Positions 37,785 through 46,084 are shown, counted from the stretch's first letter. The stretch is 64,000 bases of DNA from Streptomyces fumigatiscleroticus (GCF_014647975.1 NZ_BMQF01000005.1:1-64000), one strand, 5' to 3'. The notes: generated by a model from the sequence alone, not told the origin. Made by a program: numbers and translations.

Positions 37785-38009
37785 GAGGGTCACCAGGACC
37801 TCGAGCGCGGTGCGCTCGTCCAGCGCCCGGCAGCCGTCGGGCACCTCCTCCGGGCCGACGGTCCGGTCGAGGACGGGCGACGGGCGACGGGCGACGGGCG
37901 ACGGGCGACGGGCGACGGGCGACGGGCCGATGGTGCCGTCCAGGACGTCGGGCAGCAGCTCGGGGATGTGGCCGCGGACCGGCGCGACCCCGCCGCGCAG
38001 CGCGATGTC
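37785..38009 (-). pseudogene. C-terminal relic of a zinc-dependent alcohol dehydrogenase
   Basis: Minus-strand translation gives DIALRGGVAPVRGHIPELLP, then DVLDGTIGPS, a repeated (PVARRPS) stretch, and PVLDRTVGPEEVPDGCRALD, then ERTALEVLVTL. These are the last 60 or so residues of the MDR alcohol-dehydrogenase family. A heptamer array inside it has grown to eight copies. The frame stays open because 2, 5 or 8 copies all keep phase, so about two copies is the likely ancestral state. The start and catalytic domain are missing, and the stop is lost where it meets the copD stop codon. Confidence 0.65.
37872..37927. repeat. eight perfect 7-bp tandem repeats
   Basis: GACGGGC repeated eight times without error (56 bp). 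It lies inside the dehydrogenase relic, where it adds the extra PVARRPS residues. Confidence 0.98.
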
Positions 38010-38014
38010 CGAAG

Positions 38015-38071
38015 GACATGCCCGAGCCCGTGCCGCGGCTGCCCACCGACGCCGTCGTCCGGGTGGTGCGC
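38015..38071 (+). pseudogene. possible N-terminal relic of the same dehydrogenase, inverted
   Basis: Plus-strand translation DMPEPVPRLPTDAVVRVVR fits the early N-terminal strand of MDR alcohol dehydrogenases (DVPEPxxxxPTDAVVRV). It diverges from the C-terminal relic across the 15-base palindrome ATGTCCGAAGGACAT (38005-38019), so the gene seems to have lost its middle with inversion of one end. After VVR the similarity fades (GVDLAVMSG). The rest of the gap to 38436 shows nothing I can identify. Confidence 0.45.
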
Positions 38072-38436
38072 GGGGTCGACCTCGCGGTCATGTCCGGGCG
38101 GACCCGTGCGACGCAGATGGGCGGCGGACCGCACCTCACCGTACGCCCCCTATCGGCCAGGACTCCCTCCGGAAGCTCCGGACGAGCCGTCGCCGCACAC
38201 CGCCGACCCGGTCTCGACTCGTTCCGCTTCCAACCCGGCCGACGCGCCGGTGCGTTCGGCGGCGCGACCGCAACCGGTCGTCGCGGTGGAGGAATTCGGG
38301 GCCGGCGCAGCGGGCCGACCGGGGCATGAACAGCCCCATCGGCACATGAACGGACATACCGGGCACCTGAACGGACGCGCCCGGCAAGGCACCTGAGGGA
38401 CCGGGCTGTCAGTCGTGACCCGTATCCTCAGGAACC

Positions 38437-39441
38437 ATGCTCGAAGACCGCACGAGGGCAGTGTCCTCCCCCACCCCGTGGCCGGCCGCGTATCCGCAGG
38501 GATACGCGGTCGTTGACGTGGAGACCACCGGCCTGGCCCGGGACGACCGCATCATCTCCGCGGCCGTCTACCGGCTGGACGCGCGCGGCGAGGTCGAGGA
38601 CCACTGGTACACGCTGGTGAACCCCGAGCGCGATCCGGGCCCGGTGTGGATCCACGGCCTGACCAGCGAGGTGCTCGAAGGGGCACCCCTGTTCACCGAC
38701 ATCGCCGAGGAGTTCGCGGCCCGGCTCGCGGGCCGGGTGCTGGTCGCGCACAACGCGGTCTTCGACTGGCAGATGATCGCCCGGGAGTACGCGCGCGCGG
38801 AGCGCGAGGCGCCCGTGCGGCAGCGGCTGTGCACCATCGCGCTCTCCAAGGAACTGGGCCTTCCGCTGCCCAACCACAAGCTGGAGTCCCTGGCCGCGCA
38901 CTTCGGCGTCGTCCAGCAGCGCGCCCACCACGCGCTGGACGACGCGCGCGTGCTGGCGGAGGCGTTCCGGCCGAGTCTGCTCGCCGCGGCGGCGGGCGGC
39001 GTACGGCTGCCTCTGCACGAGTGCCGGCCGCTGACCGAGTGGACGGACCGGCCCGCGCCCCGGATCGGACAGCAGGCGGGCTACGGCGGCTACCGTCCGA
39101 CCAGTTGGCGCCCCTCCCGCAGAAGGCCCGTATGCCCCTATCCCAACCCTGGCCGGTATGAAATGGGCAAACGCCTCAAGCAGGGCATGCGGGTCGCCTT
39201 CTCGGGTGACACGTCGATCGACCGCGAACTGCTGGAGGACCGTGCGACCGAGGCCGGGCTGCATGTCGCCACCAGTCTGTCCCGGCTGACCAGCCTGCTG
39301 GTCACCAACGACCCGGACTCGAACACCTCCAAGGTGAACAAGGCCCGGCAGTACGGGACGCCGGTGGTGGACGAGGCGGCCTTCGGGCAGCTGCTGCGGG
39401 ACGTCGAGCCGGCCGAGGGCGGCGACCGCACGGAGGGCTGA
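38437..39441 (+). CDS. DEDDh 3'-5' exonuclease with BRCT domain (DnaQ-like)
   Basis: A 334-residue protein. The exonuclease domain (about 22-180) has Exo I VDVETTG, Exo II LVAHNAVFDW, and Exo III HHALDDARVLAE (DEDDh type). A linker is followed by a BRCT-like domain (about 245-325: LKQGMRVAFSGDTSIDRELLEDRATEAGL..., VTNDPDSNTSKVNKARQYG). This pairing resembles NAD-ligase-like BRCT use and suggests a repair or proofreading role beside, not within, the main polymerase. ATG at 38437 with no strong ribosome site. Confidence 0.92.
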   Translation: MLEDRTRAVSSPTPWPAAYPQGYAVVDVETTGLARDDRIISAAVYRLDARGEVEDHWYTLVNPERDPGPVWIHGLTSEVLEGAPLFTDIAEEFAARLAGRVLVAHNAVFDWQMIAREYARAEREAPVRQRLCTIALSKELGLPLPNHKLESLAAHFGVVQQRAHHALDDARVLAEAFRPSLLAAAAGGVRLPLHECRPLTEWTDRPAPRIGQQAGYGGYRPTSWRPSRRRPVCPYPNPGRYEMGKRLKQGMRVAFSGDTSIDRELLEDRATEAGLHVATSLSRLTSLLVTNDPDSNTSKVNKARQYGTPVVDEAAFGQLLRDVEPAEGGDRTEG

Positions 39442-39475
39442 CCGCCCGGTCACCCCTCGGCCGCACAGGAACGAA

Positions 39476-39509
39476 GGCGGGCGGACGCCTGTCGGACGCG
39501 GCGCCCGCC
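39476..39509. terminator. hairpin between convergent genes
   Basis: Eight-bp arms GGCGGGCG (39476-39483) and CGCCCGCC (39502-39509) between the exonuclease and the small Cys-rich gene. Confidence 0.6.
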
Positions 39510-39534
39510 CGTCGTGGTCGAGCCCCGTCCGCCC

Positions 39535-39795
39535 CTAGCCGACGGAGCCGGACACGCTCCCCACCTTGTCGACCACGCCCGTCCTCCCTTCGGAGCGGGC
39601 ACAGTGGGCGCAGCAGTACCAGTGACCGTCGGCCTCGACTCCGTGGCCGATGATCTGCACACGGCAGTGCTCGCAGATGGGCGCCATACGATGAATCGCA
39701 CAGGCGAACGAATCGAAGACATGCCGCGCACCGTCCTGGGTCTCCACGGTGAACGCCAGCTCGTAATCGTTCCCACACACTTCGCAACGGGTCAT
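39535..39795 (-). CDS. small Cys/His-rich metal-binding protein
   Basis: An 86-residue protein with three metal-binding knuckles: CEVCGNDY (about 4-11), the central CAIHRMAPICEHCRVQIIGHG, and YCCAHCARSEG. Nine or so Cys and several His residues suggest one or two zinc ions; it resembles proteins annotated as prokaryotic metallothionein. ATG at 39795 is chosen since the family starts with MTRCEVCG; 39804 and 39831 are in-frame alternatives. No ribosome site is seen. Confidence 0.8.
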   Translation of the reverse strand: MTRCEVCGNDYELAFTVETQDGARHVFDSFACAIHRMAPICEHCRVQIIGHGVEADGHWYCCAHCARSEGRTGVVDKVGSVSGSVG

Positions 39796-39954
39796 ACGCC
39801 GCATCGTCGGGCGCGTGGAGGGCACTGGCAAGCCGACCGCGCCCGAGACGGGTCACTTCAAGTCCATCAGCCCAAGGATCCCGTCCGCGCGACACGGACC
39901 CGGCTCCCGGTACCCGCCTGAATGCACCTCCCGACCGAGATGTACGGTCGTGGG

Positions 39955-40752
39955 GTGTACCGCTTCCTGTTGTCCCGCCAGTGGGTCATCCTCACCCTCG
40001 TGGCGCTCGCGCTCATCCCGACGATGATCGAGCTGGGCTTCTGGCAGCTGCACCGCCATGAGCACAAGGTCGCGCTGAACCAGGTGATCGCCGACTCACT
40101 GGCGGCCGAACCGGTGCCGGCCGAGTCGCTGACCTCGCCCGGCGCCACGGTCGCGCACAAGAACCTGTACCGCCGGGTGACGGCCAAGGGCCACTTCGAC
40201 ACCGCGGACGAGGTCGTCGTGCGCCGCCGCACCAGCGCGGACGACGAGGTCGGCTACCACGTGCTGACGCCCTTCGTCCTCGACGACGGCAAGGTCCTCA
40301 TGGTCAACCGGGGCTGGATCCCCGCGAACGGCCAGAGCCAGACCGACTTCCCGAAGATCCCGGCGCCCCCCGCGGGCGAGATCACCGTCACCGGGCGGCT
40401 GATGCCCGACGAGACGACCGCGGACAGCGGCATCAAGAACGTCCAGGGCCTGCCGGACCGCCAGGTCATGCTGATCAGCAGCGAGCAGCAGGCCGAGCGC
40501 CTCGGCAAGCAGGTCCTGGGCGGCTATGTGGAGCTCACCTCGCCCGCGCCGAAGGGCGACACGCCCGAACTGATCCCGGCCCCCGAGCACGACGACATCG
40601 GCCCGCACATGGCGTACGCCATCCAGTGGTGGCTGTTCTCCGCGGGCGTCCCGGTCGGCTGGGCGGTGCTGGCCCGCCGCGAGGCCCGCGAACGCGCGGA
40701 GGCGGCCGAGGAGAAGGCGGAGTCGGACGAGGCGGAACCGGCAGCCGTCTAG
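39955..40752 (+). CDS. SURF1 family cytochrome oxidase assembly protein
   Basis: A 265-residue protein with two membrane helices, one near the N-terminus (LSRQWVILTLVALALIPTMI) and one near the C-terminus (YAIQWWLFSAGVPVGWAVLA), enclosing an outside domain; this is the SURF1 topology. WQLHRHEHKV, VLMVNRGWIP and HMAYAIQWW are family motifs. It should aid insertion of haem a into cytochrome c oxidase. GTG at 39955 gives the usual N-terminus VYRFLLSRQW; ATG at 39940 is an alternative. The tail is Glu/Ala-rich. Confidence 0.9.
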   Translation: MYRFLLSRQWVILTLVALALIPTMIELGFWQLHRHEHKVALNQVIADSLAAEPVPAESLTSPGATVAHKNLYRRVTAKGHFDTADEVVVRRRTSADDEVGYHVLTPFVLDDGKVLMVNRGWIPANGQSQTDFPKIPAPPAGEITVTGRLMPDETTADSGIKNVQGLPDRQVMLISSEQQAERLGKQVLGGYVELTSPAPKGDTPELIPAPEHDDIGPHMAYAIQWWLFSAGVPVGWAVLARREARERAEAAEEKAESDEAEPAAV

Positions 40753-40858
40753 CCCCCCGGCCCACCGCACGCTGCCGGACGCGATGCCGGAACGGCCGGG
40801 AGCCCCCGGCCGGAAAGGAACCCGTGGCCATGCGACGGCGCGCAGGCCACGGCGCACG

Positions 40859-41068
40859 GACGCGGCGCACGGACGCGACGCGAGACACGGCGCACGGAGC
40901 GCAGGACACGACGCGCGGAACATGGCGCACGAGACACGGCGCGCGGCGCACGGGATACGAGGCGCAGGACACGGCGCGCGGCGCACGACGCACGGGATAC
41001 GACGCGCAGGACACGGCGCGCGGAGCATGCCGCACGGGACACGGCGCGGGGAACGTGGCGCGCGACGC
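40859..41068. repeat. degenerate 7-bp-period array of about 30 units
   Basis: From 40866 to 41068 the sequence divides without a break into 29 heptamers of general form RCGRSRC, such as ACGGCGC, GCGGCGC, ACGAGAC, GCAGGAC, ACGACGC and ACGGGAT; one more unit lies at 40859. Higher-order blocks repeat at 35, 42 and 28 bases, all multiples of seven. It stops about 50 bases before the GH15 start. The plus frame is open through it, but period seven does not fit a coding repeat that keeps one reading. Confidence 0.92.
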
Positions 41069-41119
41069 CCGGTCAGATGCCTCCGCCCGGCGCACATCAC
41101 TCCCCCCGCGCGCCCCGGA

Positions 41120-42937
41120 ATGCTCCATCCTCCCGCCGGGCACCCGCACTTCGTGCATCCCCGTATCGAGGACTACGCCCTCATCGGCGACGAACAGACC
41201 GCCGCCCTGGTCGGCACCGACGGCTCCGTGGACTGGCTGTGCCTGCCCCGGTTCGACTCGGCGGCCTGCTTCGCCAAGCTGCTGGGCGACGAGGACAACG
41301 GCCACTGGCGGATCGCGCCGGAGGGCGCCGGGCGCTGCACCCGGCGCGCCTACCGCCCCGACACCCTCGTGCTCGACACCGAGTGGGAGACCGCCGAGGG
41401 AGCGGTGCGCGTCACCGACCTGATGCCGCAGCGCGACCGCGCCCCCGACCTGGTCCGTATCGTTGAGGGGCTGTCCGGCGAGGTCACCGTGCACAGTGTG
41501 CTGCGGCTGCGCTTCGACTACGGCTCGATCGTGCCGTGGATGCGCCGGTCGGACGGCCACCGGGTGGCCGTGGCGGGCCCGGACTCGGTCTGGCTGCGCA
41601 GCGAACCCGAGGTGCACACCTGGGGCCAGGACTTCGGCACCCACTCGACGTTCCGGATCGCCGCGGGCGAGAAGGTCGCCTTCGTCCTCACCTGGCACCC
41701 CTCGCACGAGCCGCGCCCGCCGCTGATCGACCCCTACGAGGCGCTGCGCCACAGCGTCGAGGACTGGCGGGCGTGGGCGTCCCGCTGCCGCTACGACGGC
41801 CCGCACCGGGACGCCGTCGTCCGCTCTCTGATCACCCTCAAGGCGCTCACCTACGCCCCGACCGGCGGCATCGTGGCCGCCGCCACCACCTCACTGCCCG
41901 AGGAGCCGGGCGGCGTGCGCAACTGGGACTACCGCTTCTGCTGGCTGCGCGACTCCACCCTCACCCTGAGCGCCCTGCTGAGGGCCGGTTACCAGGAGGA
42001 GGCCGAGGCCTGGCGCGACTGGCTGCTGCGCGCGGTCGCCGGTAACCCGGCCGACCTCCAGATCATGTACGGGCTGGGCGGCGAGCGCCGGCTGCCGGAG
42101 TTCGAGCTGCCGTGGCTGTCCGGCTTCGACATGTCGACGCCGGTGCGGATCGGCAACGACGCCGTGAACCAGCTCCAGCTGGACGTGTACGGCGAGGTCA
42201 TGGACTCCCTGGCCCTGGCCCGGATCTCGGGCCTGTCGCCCAAGCCGCACATGTGGGCCCTCCAGTGCGCCCTGCTGGAGTTCCTGCGCCGGGCGTGGCG
42301 GCAGCCGGACGAGGGCCTGTGGGAGGTGCGCAGCGGGCGCCGTCACTTCGTGCACTCCAAGGTGATGGTGTGGGTGGCCGCCGACCGCGCGGTGCGCACG
42401 CTGGAGGACCACCCGGAGCTGCACGGCGACCTGGAGGGCTGGCGCGCGCTGCGCGCGGAGGTGCACCGCGAGGTGTGCGAGCGCGGCTACGACCCCGAGC
42501 GGAACACCTTCACCCAGTCCTACGGCTCGTGTGAACTGGACGCCGCGACGCTGCTCATCCCGCGTTCCGGGTTCCTGCCGCCCGACGATCCGCGGGTGAT
42601 CGGCACCATCGACGCGGTCCGCGCGGAGCTCGGGCACGGCGGTCTGATACGCCGCTACAGCACCGACGGCAGAACCGTCGACGGGCTGCCGGGCAGCGAG
42701 GGCACCTTCCTGGTGTGCTCGTTCTGGCTCGCGGACGCGCTGCACCTGACGGGCCGCACCAAGGAGGCCCGCGAGCTGTTCGAACAGCTGGTGGAGCTCG
42801 CCAACGACGTGGGGCTGCTGGCGGAGGAGTACGACCCGGTGGCCGGCCGCCAGCTCGGCAACTTCCCGCAGGCGTTCAGCCACATCGGCCTGGTGAACAC
42901 CGCCTTCGCGCTCTTCGGGACCGACGGGGCAGGATAG
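41120..42937 (+). CDS. glycoside hydrolase family 15 protein (trehalase/glucoamylase-like)
   Basis: A 605-residue cytoplasmic enzyme. The N-terminal beta-domain starts RIEDYALIGDEQTAALVGTDGSVDWLCLPRFDS; the (alpha/alpha)6 barrel contains the general-acid region NWDYRFCWLRDS (about 270) and later QLDVYGEVMD and EEYDP near 580. In actinobacteria this GH15 group includes trehalase, so trehalose hydrolysis is the best guess. ATG at 41120 is chosen; GTG at 41153 is possible. Extending to 40784 would translate the heptamer array and is unlikely. No signal peptide. Confidence 0.9.
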   Translation: MLHPPAGHPHFVHPRIEDYALIGDEQTAALVGTDGSVDWLCLPRFDSAACFAKLLGDEDNGHWRIAPEGAGRCTRRAYRPDTLVLDTEWETAEGAVRVTDLMPQRDRAPDLVRIVEGLSGEVTVHSVLRLRFDYGSIVPWMRRSDGHRVAVAGPDSVWLRSEPEVHTWGQDFGTHSTFRIAAGEKVAFVLTWHPSHEPRPPLIDPYEALRHSVEDWRAWASRCRYDGPHRDAVVRSLITLKALTYAPTGGIVAAATTSLPEEPGGVRNWDYRFCWLRDSTLTLSALLRAGYQEEAEAWRDWLLRAVAGNPADLQIMYGLGGERRLPEFELPWLSGFDMSTPVRIGNDAVNQLQLDVYGEVMDSLALARISGLSPKPHMWALQCALLEFLRRAWRQPDEGLWEVRSGRRHFVHSKVMVWVAADRAVRTLEDHPELHGDLEGWRALRAEVHREVCERGYDPERNTFTQSYGSCELDAATLLIPRSGFLPPDDPRVIGTIDAVRAELGHGGLIRRYSTDGRTVDGLPGSEGTFLVCSFWLADALHLTGRTKEARELFEQLVELANDVGLLAEEYDPVAGRQLGNFPQAFSHIGLVNTAFALFGTDGAG

Positions 42938-42942
42938 GGTCC

Positions 42943-43698
42943 ATGGATCTTGGACTGAAGGACCGGGTGTACGTCGTCACCGGGGCCACGCGGGGCCTGG
43001 GCAACGCCTCCGCGCGTGAGCTGGTGGCCGACGGCGCGAAGGTGATCGTCACGGGCCGGGACGAGAAGAGCGTCGCCGAGGCGGCGTCCGCGCTGGGCCC
43101 GAACGCTGCCGGGGTGGCCGCCGACAACTCCGATCCGCGGGCGGCCGAGCGGCTGATCGCGGCCGCCCGCGAGCACTTCGGCCGCTTCGACGGGGTCCTG
43201 GTCAGCGTCGGCGGACCGGCGCCCGGCTTCCTCGCCGACAACACCGACGAGCAGTGGCAGGCGGCGTTCGAGTCGGTGTTCCTGGGCGCGGTGCGGCTGG
43301 CCCGGGCGGCCGCCGCCGAGCTGGAGGAGGGCGGCGTCATCGGCTTCGTGCTGTCGGGCTCGGTGTACGAGCCGATCCCGGGTCTGACCATCTCCAACGG
43401 CCTGCGTCCCGGTCTGGCCGGCTTCGCCAAGTCCCTCGCGGACGAGCTGGGCCCGCGCGGCATCCGCGTCGTCGGCCTGCTCCCGGGGCGGATCGACACC
43501 GACCGCGTGCGCGAGCTGGACGCGCTCTCCGCCGACCCGGAGGCGACGCGGGCGGCGGCGGAGTCCCGCGTCCCGCTGCGCCGCTACGGCACGCCGGAGG
43601 AGTTCGGCCGCACCGCCGCGTTCCTGCTGTCGCCGGCGGCGTCGTACCTGACAGGCGTGATGCTCCCGGTGGACGGCGGCGTACGGCACGGGTTCTGA
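42943..43698 (+). CDS. SDR family protein lacking the YxxxK pair
   Basis: A 251-residue SDR with the cofactor motif TGATRGLG (about 13-20) and VSVGG where NNAG is usual. At the catalytic position the sequence reads LSGSVYEPIPGLTISNGLRP: the Tyr and Lys of YxxxK are replaced by ISNGLRP. This trait is shared by a known SDR subgroup, so the loss is ancestral and not a recent mutation; it may be a non-reductive enzyme or binding protein. It lies five bases after the GH15 gene, so they are probably co-transcribed. The C-terminus PVDGGVRHGF is normal. Confidence 0.88.
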   Translation: MDLGLKDRVYVVTGATRGLGNASARELVADGAKVIVTGRDEKSVAEAASALGPNAAGVAADNSDPRAAERLIAAAREHFGRFDGVLVSVGGPAPGFLADNTDEQWQAAFESVFLGAVRLARAAAAELEEGGVIGFVLSGSVYEPIPGLTISNGLRPGLAGFAKSLADELGPRGIRVVGLLPGRIDTDRVRELDALSADPEATRAAAESRVPLRRYGTPEEFGRTAAFLLSPAASYLTGVMLPVDGGVRHGF

Positions 43699-43726
43699 TC
43701 CGGCGGCCGGGCGACCGGCCCGCGGC

Positions 43727-44314
43727 TCAGGTCACCCTCTCGGCCCGGTGCTTGACGCCCTTCAGGCGCACCTCGGCCGGGAGGGTCGCGAGGCCGGCGG
43801 AGTCGCGGGCGTGGGTGAGCGCCCGGCTGGTGAGGTGGTGCAGGGCGGCCTCCGGGGCGACGTGGGGCTCCAGCATGAGCCGTACGCGCGTCCTGGGGGC
43901 GGTGCGCCGGCCGGTCAGCCGGACGTGCGCGCCCTGGACACCGTCCGGGCGGCCCGCCTCCTGGGCGAGCACGCCCTCCAGGGCCCGCCCGCGCAGCAGC
44001 GCGCCCTCGCCGTCGCCGGTGTCGACGAGCACCTCGGCGAGCCGGCGGCGGCGCACCACCGCGGCCAGCCACCACAGGGCGAGCAGCACCAGGACGGCGA
44101 GCACGGCGAGCACGGTCGGCCACCACCAGCCGGTCCCCCGCCAACGGGTCCGTTCCGCGGCACTGAGCAGCACGTCGTGCCGTCCGTCGTGGATCCACCA
44201 GGAGGGTGCCGGAGCGCCCAGCCCGACGGCGAGCACCGAGCCGCCGAGGACGAGCAGGACGAGGCCCACGAGCCCGAGCAGCACCCGGTTGACGGTCTTG
44301 AGCACGGCCCTCAT
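43727..44314 (-). CDS. amaP: AmaP-like alkaline shock response membrane anchor protein
   Basis: A 195-residue protein with two membrane helices (about 10-32 and 68-88) and a cytoplasmic domain. It is the last gene of the Asp23 operon and overlaps the previous gene by four bases. In staphylococci AmaP anchors Asp23 to the membrane; size, topology and operon place support the same role here. Sequence: LLGLVGLVLLVLGGSVLAVG, then VLAVLAVLVLLALWWLA. Confidence 0.82.
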   Translation of the reverse strand: MRAVLKTVNRVLLGLVGLVLLVLGGSVLAVGLGAPAPSWWIHDGRHDVLLSAAERTRWRGTGWWWPTVLAVLAVLVLLALWWLAAVVRRRRLAEVLVDTGDGEGALLRGRALEGVLAQEAGRPDGVQGAHVRLTGRRTAPRTRVRLMLEPHVAPEAALHHLTSRALTHARDSAGLATLPAEVRLKGVKHRAERVT

Positions 44315-44973
44315 CCCTTCCGTCCGGTCCGCGTCACCCGCACCGACAGGGCGGGCGGCCGGGCCAGTCCCAGCGCCCGCACCGCGTCGGCCAGCTCGGT
44401 GCGCAGATCGGCGCGTACGTCGTCCGGTTCACGGAAGTGCGCCACGGCGCGTACGTCGGCCTTGGCGCGGCGCATCCGCACCCGCGCCGACTGCACGCCG
44501 GAGACCTCCATGGCCCGGTCGCGCAGCGCCATGGCCGCGGCCGCACGGTGCAGTCCGGCACGCACGTCGGCATGGGTGCGCCGCATCGGCAGCACGTCCC
44601 GCAGGCCGGGCGTGAGGGCCAGCGCCAGCAGCCACAGCCCGAGGGCGGCGGCGACGCCCGCGCCGAGCAGCACCCAGGTGTCGTCCAGGGGCCGCTCGGC
44701 GAGCTGCCGGGCCAGCTCCCGGCGCCAGCCCAGGGCGGGCCGGTCGGCACGCACGGCGGCGACGTCGTACAGGAACACGCCGGCGACGGCCAGCAGGAGC
44801 AGCGCAACGAGGCCGGCGGGGACGCGGCGCGCCGACCAGAAGCGGCGGGGGCGGCCCACGGTCCCGCCGTCGGGCGCGGGTGGCGGCGCCTGCGTCGCCC
44901 CGCCGGTGCCGGGCGCCTTCTCGACGACCGGCAGTCGCTGTGCGGTGCCACCGAAGCCCTGGGGCTCGCTCAT
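44311..44973 (-). CDS. DUF6286 membrane protein of the Asp23 operon
   Basis: A 220-residue protein with a Pro/Ala-rich cytoplasmic start, two membrane helices (about 52-72 and 98-122), and a C-terminal domain with two copies-like patterns of ADVRAxxH/F (HADVRAGLHRAA, KADVRAVAHFRE), related to the Asp23 fold. It overlaps both neighbours by four bases. It is conserved in streptomycete Asp23 operons; function unknown. Confidence 0.82.
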   Translation of the reverse strand: MSEPQGFGGTAQRLPVVEKAPGTGGATQAPPPAPDGGTVGRPRRFWSARRVPAGLVALLLLAVAGVFLYDVAAVRADRPALGWRRELARQLAERPLDDTWVLLGAGVAAALGLWLLALALTPGLRDVLPMRRTHADVRAGLHRAAAAMALRDRAMEVSGVQSARVRMRRAKADVRAVAHFREPDDVRADLRTELADAVRALGLARPPALSVRVTRTGRKG

Positions 44974-45353
44974 CGCGTCCTCCCCTGTGCCGCGCCGTAC
45001 TCCGCCGCCAGGTGCAGCCGCTCCACCCGGACGGCGACCTCCGGCACTTCCAGTCCCACCAACGCGCCTACCCGGTCGGCGACTTGACGACGCACCCGCC
45101 CGCAGCGGGCACCGACGTCACCCGGATAGCCGAGTTCGAGGTACACCCGGACCCGGGCCGCTTTGCGGTGCACGACGACCGTGGCGTGCGGGGGCGCGGC
45201 GTCCGGGGGCAGCACGCCCAGGACCTCGCGCGCCGCCTGCGCGGCGATCTTCGCGACGACGCGGTCGGCGATCCGTGTCGCACCCCGCTCGCCCGGCGGG
45301 ACCGCGGCCACAGGGGTACGGAGCTCCTGGGCCCCCTCACTCACGTCGGTCAC
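44970..45353 (-). CDS. Asp23/Gls24 family envelope stress protein, copy 2
   Basis: A 127-residue soluble protein with the Asp23 pattern RIADRVVAKIAAQAAREVLG near the N-terminus and a beta-rich region ending VEVPEVAVRVERL. It is shorter than copy 1 and starts with GTG at 45353, overlapping the previous stop (GTGA). Confidence 0.85.
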   Translation of the reverse strand: MTDVSEGAQELRTPVAAVPPGERGATRIADRVVAKIAAQAAREVLGVLPPDAAPPHATVVVHRKAARVRVYLELGYPGDVGARCGRVRRQVADRVGALVGLEVPEVAVRVERLHLAAEYGAAQGRTR

Positions 45354-45535
45354 CGCCGGCGGTCGTCACGCGTGCGGAAGAGATCGCCCAGCTCCAGGTC
45401 CCCCTCCAGGAACCGGCCGACGACAAAGCCGATGGCGCCCAGGGCCGCCACCAGCAGAAAGGCCCCGAACCCGCCGAAGTATCCGGCGAAGCCCAGCGCC
45501 ATTCCGGCGATCATGCCGACCACGGCCATGCTCAT
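45350..45535 (-). CDS. small DUF2273-like membrane protein
   Basis: A 61-residue protein with two membrane helices (AVVGMIAGMALGFAGYFGGF, AFLLVAALGAIGFVVGRFL) and a charged tail ending RTRDDRRR. Such proteins are usual members of Asp23/AmaP operons. The gene lies 51 bases after copy 1 of Asp23 and overlaps copy 2 by four bases. Confidence 0.85.
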   Translation of the reverse strand: MSMAVVGMIAGMALGFAGYFGGFGAFLLVAALGAIGFVVGRFLEGDLELGDLFRTRDDRRR

Positions 45536-45586
45536 GGTGCGCTCCTGTAGTTCGTCAGCCGTTGGGTGTCCGTGGGCGCCGGTACG

Positions 45587-46084
45587 TCACTGGATCCGGG
45601 GCTCCGGCTCCTCGTCCTCCTCCTCCGGCAGCTTCACGTCGCTCACCGCGATGTTCACCTCGACCACTTCCAGGCCGGTCATCCGCTCGACCGCGGTGAT
45701 CACGTTCTCCCTCACATCGCGGGCCACGTCGGCGATCGACACGCCGTACTCGACGACGATCTCCAGGTCGAGCGCGGCCTGCACCTCGCCGACCTCGGCC
45801 TTCACCCCGCGCGTCACCGACTTGGAGCCGCCCGGCACCCGGTCCCGCACGGCCCCGAAGGTCCGGGACAGTCCACTGCCCATGGCGTGCACGCCGACCA
45901 CGTCGCGGGCGGCCAGCCCGGCGATCTTCTCCACCACGCCGTCGGCGATGGTGGTCCGTCCCCGGCCGCCGGGGTCTCCGCCACCGCGCCGGACGGTCTG
46001 CGCCTTGCGCGTCCCGGGGGTCTCGGACGCGCCCTTGTCACCCTCGGCGGCCCTCGCCCGGGCTTGTTCCGTCATGTCGGCCAT
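45587..46084 (-). CDS. Asp23/Gls24 family envelope stress protein, copy 1
   Basis: A 165-residue protein, first in a five-gene leftward operon. After a charged linker (residues 1-40) it has the Asp23 core: TTIADGVVEKIAGLAARDVV, GVKAEVGEVQAALDLEIVVEYG, and GLEVVEVNIAVSDVKLPEEE. ATG at 46084 is preceded by AAGGGA at seven bases; ATG 46075 is an alternative. Asp23 proteins form filaments at the membrane during envelope stress. Confidence 0.9.
   Translation of the reverse strand: MADMTEQARARAAEGDKGASETPGTRKAQTVRRGGGDPGGRGRTTIADGVVEKIAGLAARDVVGVHAMGSGLSRTFGAVRDRVPGGSKSVTRGVKAEVGEVQAALDLEIVVEYGVSIADVARDVRENVITAVERMTGLEVVEVNIAVSDVKLPEEEDEEPEPRIQ

Noticed and set aside
33318-37844. A 1508-codon open frame on the minus strand
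   Set aside because: It is antisense to the two subtilisins and copD, has no domain, and is rich in Arg, Gly and Val, a usual artefact of GC-rich DNA. Only its first codons overlap the dehydrogenase relic.
38099-38396. Plus-strand frame ending HMNGHTGHLNGRARQGT
   Set aside because: No start signal, no family, and composition that fits degraded sequence; too weak to list as a gene.
40784-41119. N-terminal extension of the GH15 gene through the heptamer array
   Set aside because: It would add 112 residues of repeat-coded Arg/His/Ala text with no family match; the domain begins after 41153.
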